NCBI RefSeq assembly: GCF_018614195.1
Contig: NZ_JAGGOT010000041.1
Location: 1-36,507, forward strand
Direction: 5' to 3'
DNA from: Streptomyces sp. ISL-43
Lineage (GTDB): Bacteria > Actinomycetota > Actinomycetes > Streptomycetales > Streptomycetaceae
DNA: 36,507 bases
The position numbers and the translations under genes are program-made. The notes under the pieces are model-generated. The model worked only from the letters and a program-made list of their open reading frames with translations, ran no database searches and was not told where the DNA came from. This document shows positions 35,456-36,507 of this stretch, piece by piece (position 1 is the stretch's first letter; each line of letters begins with the position of its first letter).

Positions 35456-36379
35456 TCAGCGGACCATCTTGGCCTGGAGCTTCGCCAAGGTCTTCAGGTC
35501 CAGGCCGAGGCCTTCGGTCAGGTAGCCGTAGAAGCTGCCGTAGTCGGCCTCCATCTGTGCGGTCGCCGCGTCCAGGTAGTCCTGGCGGACCTCCTGGAGC
35601 GGGATCAGCAGATCCGGGTTCTGCATCCGGCCGGACTGCTTGAGACCCGCCCGCACCTGCGCGTCGTACGCGCCGCGGAAGGTGTTCGAGGCCAGGTAGT
35701 CGCCCTCGGCGGTGTCCTGTGGGACGGCCAGGGCGCGCAGCAGGACGTAGCTCATCCAGCCCGTCCGGTCCTTGCCGGAGGTGCAGTGGTAGAGCATCGG
35801 GCCCTGATTGCCGTCGGCGATCTCGCGGAGGGTGACCGCGAACTGCGCACGGTTGTCGGGGCTGCTCACGAACGTCTCGTAGATGTCGCGCATGTACGCC
35901 TCGGCGCGGCCGCCGCCGAGCATCTGCTCCTGCTTGACGGGGTCACCGCTGGATATCGCGCCGACCAGTGTCCCGTACAGGCCGAGGTCGCTGACCGGGC
36001 GGGCGGTGGCGGCCAGTCCGGCGGGCAGCTTGTCGGCGCCGTCGTACTGGACCTCCATCGGGATGCGGAAGTCGACGACCTTCGTGAGGCCGAGACCGGA
36101 GACGGAGGTGATGTCCGCCGCGGTCAGCTTGCCCAGCGCGTCGGAGCGGTAGACCAGGCCCTGGCGGACCCTGCCGCCGGTCCAGGTGCGGTACCCGCCG
36201 AGGTCGCGGACGTTGACCGCGCCTTGGAGGGGGATCTGGCGGATCGTCTCCGCCTGCTGGTGGTGGCGCGAGGCGGTGGCACTGTTCGCCGGCGCGGCGG
36301 ACGCGGCGGCGGGCAGGGTCCCGATGGCGAGGGCGGAGGCGAGCACCGCGGTCGCCAGGCGGATTCGGGCACGGCTCAT
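35456..36379 (-). CDS. Secreted tyrosine-protein phosphatase (Y_phosphatase3/MptpB-like)
   Basis: A 307-aa exported phosphatase. The signal peptide is MSRARIRLATAVLASALAIGTLPAAASA, with cleavage after Ala28. The catalytic P-loop is HC199TSGKDR205 (HCxxGKxR), the version with Lys found in lipid/tyrosine phosphatases such as mycobacterial MptpB. The Asp/Arg block NVRDLGGYRTWTGGRVRQGLVYRSD is the family signature near the N-terminus. It should hydrolyse phosphotyrosine or phosphoinositide-like substrates outside the cell. I chose ATG 36379, 9 bases after AGGAG; an in-frame TTG at 36388 would overlap that site. No metal or membrane segment besides the signal is seen. Confidence 0.92.
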   Translation of the reverse strand: MSRARIRLATAVLASALAIGTLPAAASAAPANSATASRHHQQAETIRQIPLQGAVNVRDLGGYRTWTGGRVRQGLVYRSDALGKLTAADITSVSGLGLTKVVDFRIPMEVQYDGADKLPAGLAATARPVSDLGLYGTLVGAISSGDPVKQEQMLGGGRAEAYMRDIYETFVSSPDNRAQFAVTLREIADGNQGPMLYHCTSGKDRTGWMSYVLLRALAVPQDTAEGDYLASNTFRGAYDAQVRAGLKQSGRMQNPDLLIPLQEVRQDYLDAATAQMEADYGSFYGYLTEGLGLDLKTLAKLQAKMVR

Positions 36380-36410
36380 CTGGGGCAACTCCTGTCACGG
36401 AGAAGGGGGA

Positions 36411-36507
36411 TCACCCTGGTGGTGGCAGGGTGCCGAGCGGGTGCGGGGGGAGGAGGGGCGCGGGGCCGGGGTGGGGGGAGCCCAGGCCGTGCAGGGCTGC
36501 CAGCACG
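36411..36507 (-). CDS. Possible C-terminal end of an upstream gene (runs off right edge)
   Basis: On the minus strand a frame enters from the right edge (VLAALHGLGSPHPGPAPLLP...) and ends at TGA 36413-36411, 31 bases before the phosphatase start. The codons end mostly in G or C and the peptide is Pro/Leu-rich. Only 31 residues are visible, so this may be the tail of a gene in the same operon or mere GC-rich background. Confidence 0.3.
   Translation of the reverse strand, partial: VLAALHGLGSPHPGPAPLLPPHPLGTLPPPG

Overview
The window is about 36.5 kb of very GC-rich chromosome. Codons end overwhelmingly in G or C, GTG starts are common, ribosome-binding sites are GGAGG-like, and many genes overlap by ATGA or GTGA. 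Protein content (a KstR2-type regulator, the DUF1906 family, a TerF-like vWA protein, an actinobacterial-type glutamate synthase) points to a Streptomyces or very close relative. I see no phage, insertion sequence, CRISPR array or rRNA. It reads as chromosome with several catabolic blocks.

Left part (1-10.1 kb). A minus-strand ADP-ribosylglycohydrolase is translationally coupled to a proline-rich gene that runs off the left edge. Divergent from it is a VIT1/CCC1-type membrane protein. Next come gltB and gltD, the two subunits of NADPH glutamate synthase (GOGAT). gltB carries what looks like a small in-frame palindromic insertion. A strong bidirectional hairpin separates gltD from a minus-strand pair: a UTRA-only protein without a DNA-binding domain, then a complete GntR/UTRA regulator.

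Middle part (10.4-18.2 kb). A two-gene molybdenum hydroxylase operon has one subunit fusing the [2Fe-2S] and molybdopterin parts, plus an FAD subunit. After a perfect 17-bp palindrome comes a two-gene operon encoding a small protein and a helical-repeat protein with an exact 43-residue period. A secreted DUF1906 glycoside-hydrolase-like protein, a pyridoxamine-oxidase-fold protein and a TerF-like von Willebrand A protein follow.

Right-centre (18.2-32.4 kb) is the most interesting block. The minus-strand genes thiolase, TetR, SDR and acyl-CoA dehydrogenase match, in family and in order, the mycobacterial fadA6-kstR2-ipdF-fadE30 genes for degrading steroid rings C and D. A FadD3-like CoA ligase, three more acyl-CoA dehydrogenase subunits and an atypical crotonase accompany them. 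One near-perfect KstR2-type operator lies in the divergent fadE30/crotonase promoter. Inside the block is a second module: flavin reductase, PadR regulator, luciferase-like monooxygenase, hydroxysteroid-dehydrogenase-like SDR and an HSL-type esterase. Two copies of a different palindrome mark its two promoter regions. A degenerate tRNA-like gene and a small membrane protein lie between this module and the thiolase. IpdA, IpdB, IpdC and EchA20, needed for the full C/D-ring pathway, are not in the window.

Right end (32.4-36.5 kb). An N-terminally truncated histidine kinase follows a (GGGGC)4 tract. Then come a cold-shock protein with a structured leader, a DEAD-box RNA helicase with a low-complexity basic tail, and a secreted tyrosine phosphatase of the HCxxGKxR type on the minus strand. 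Strong hairpin terminators punctuate this part.
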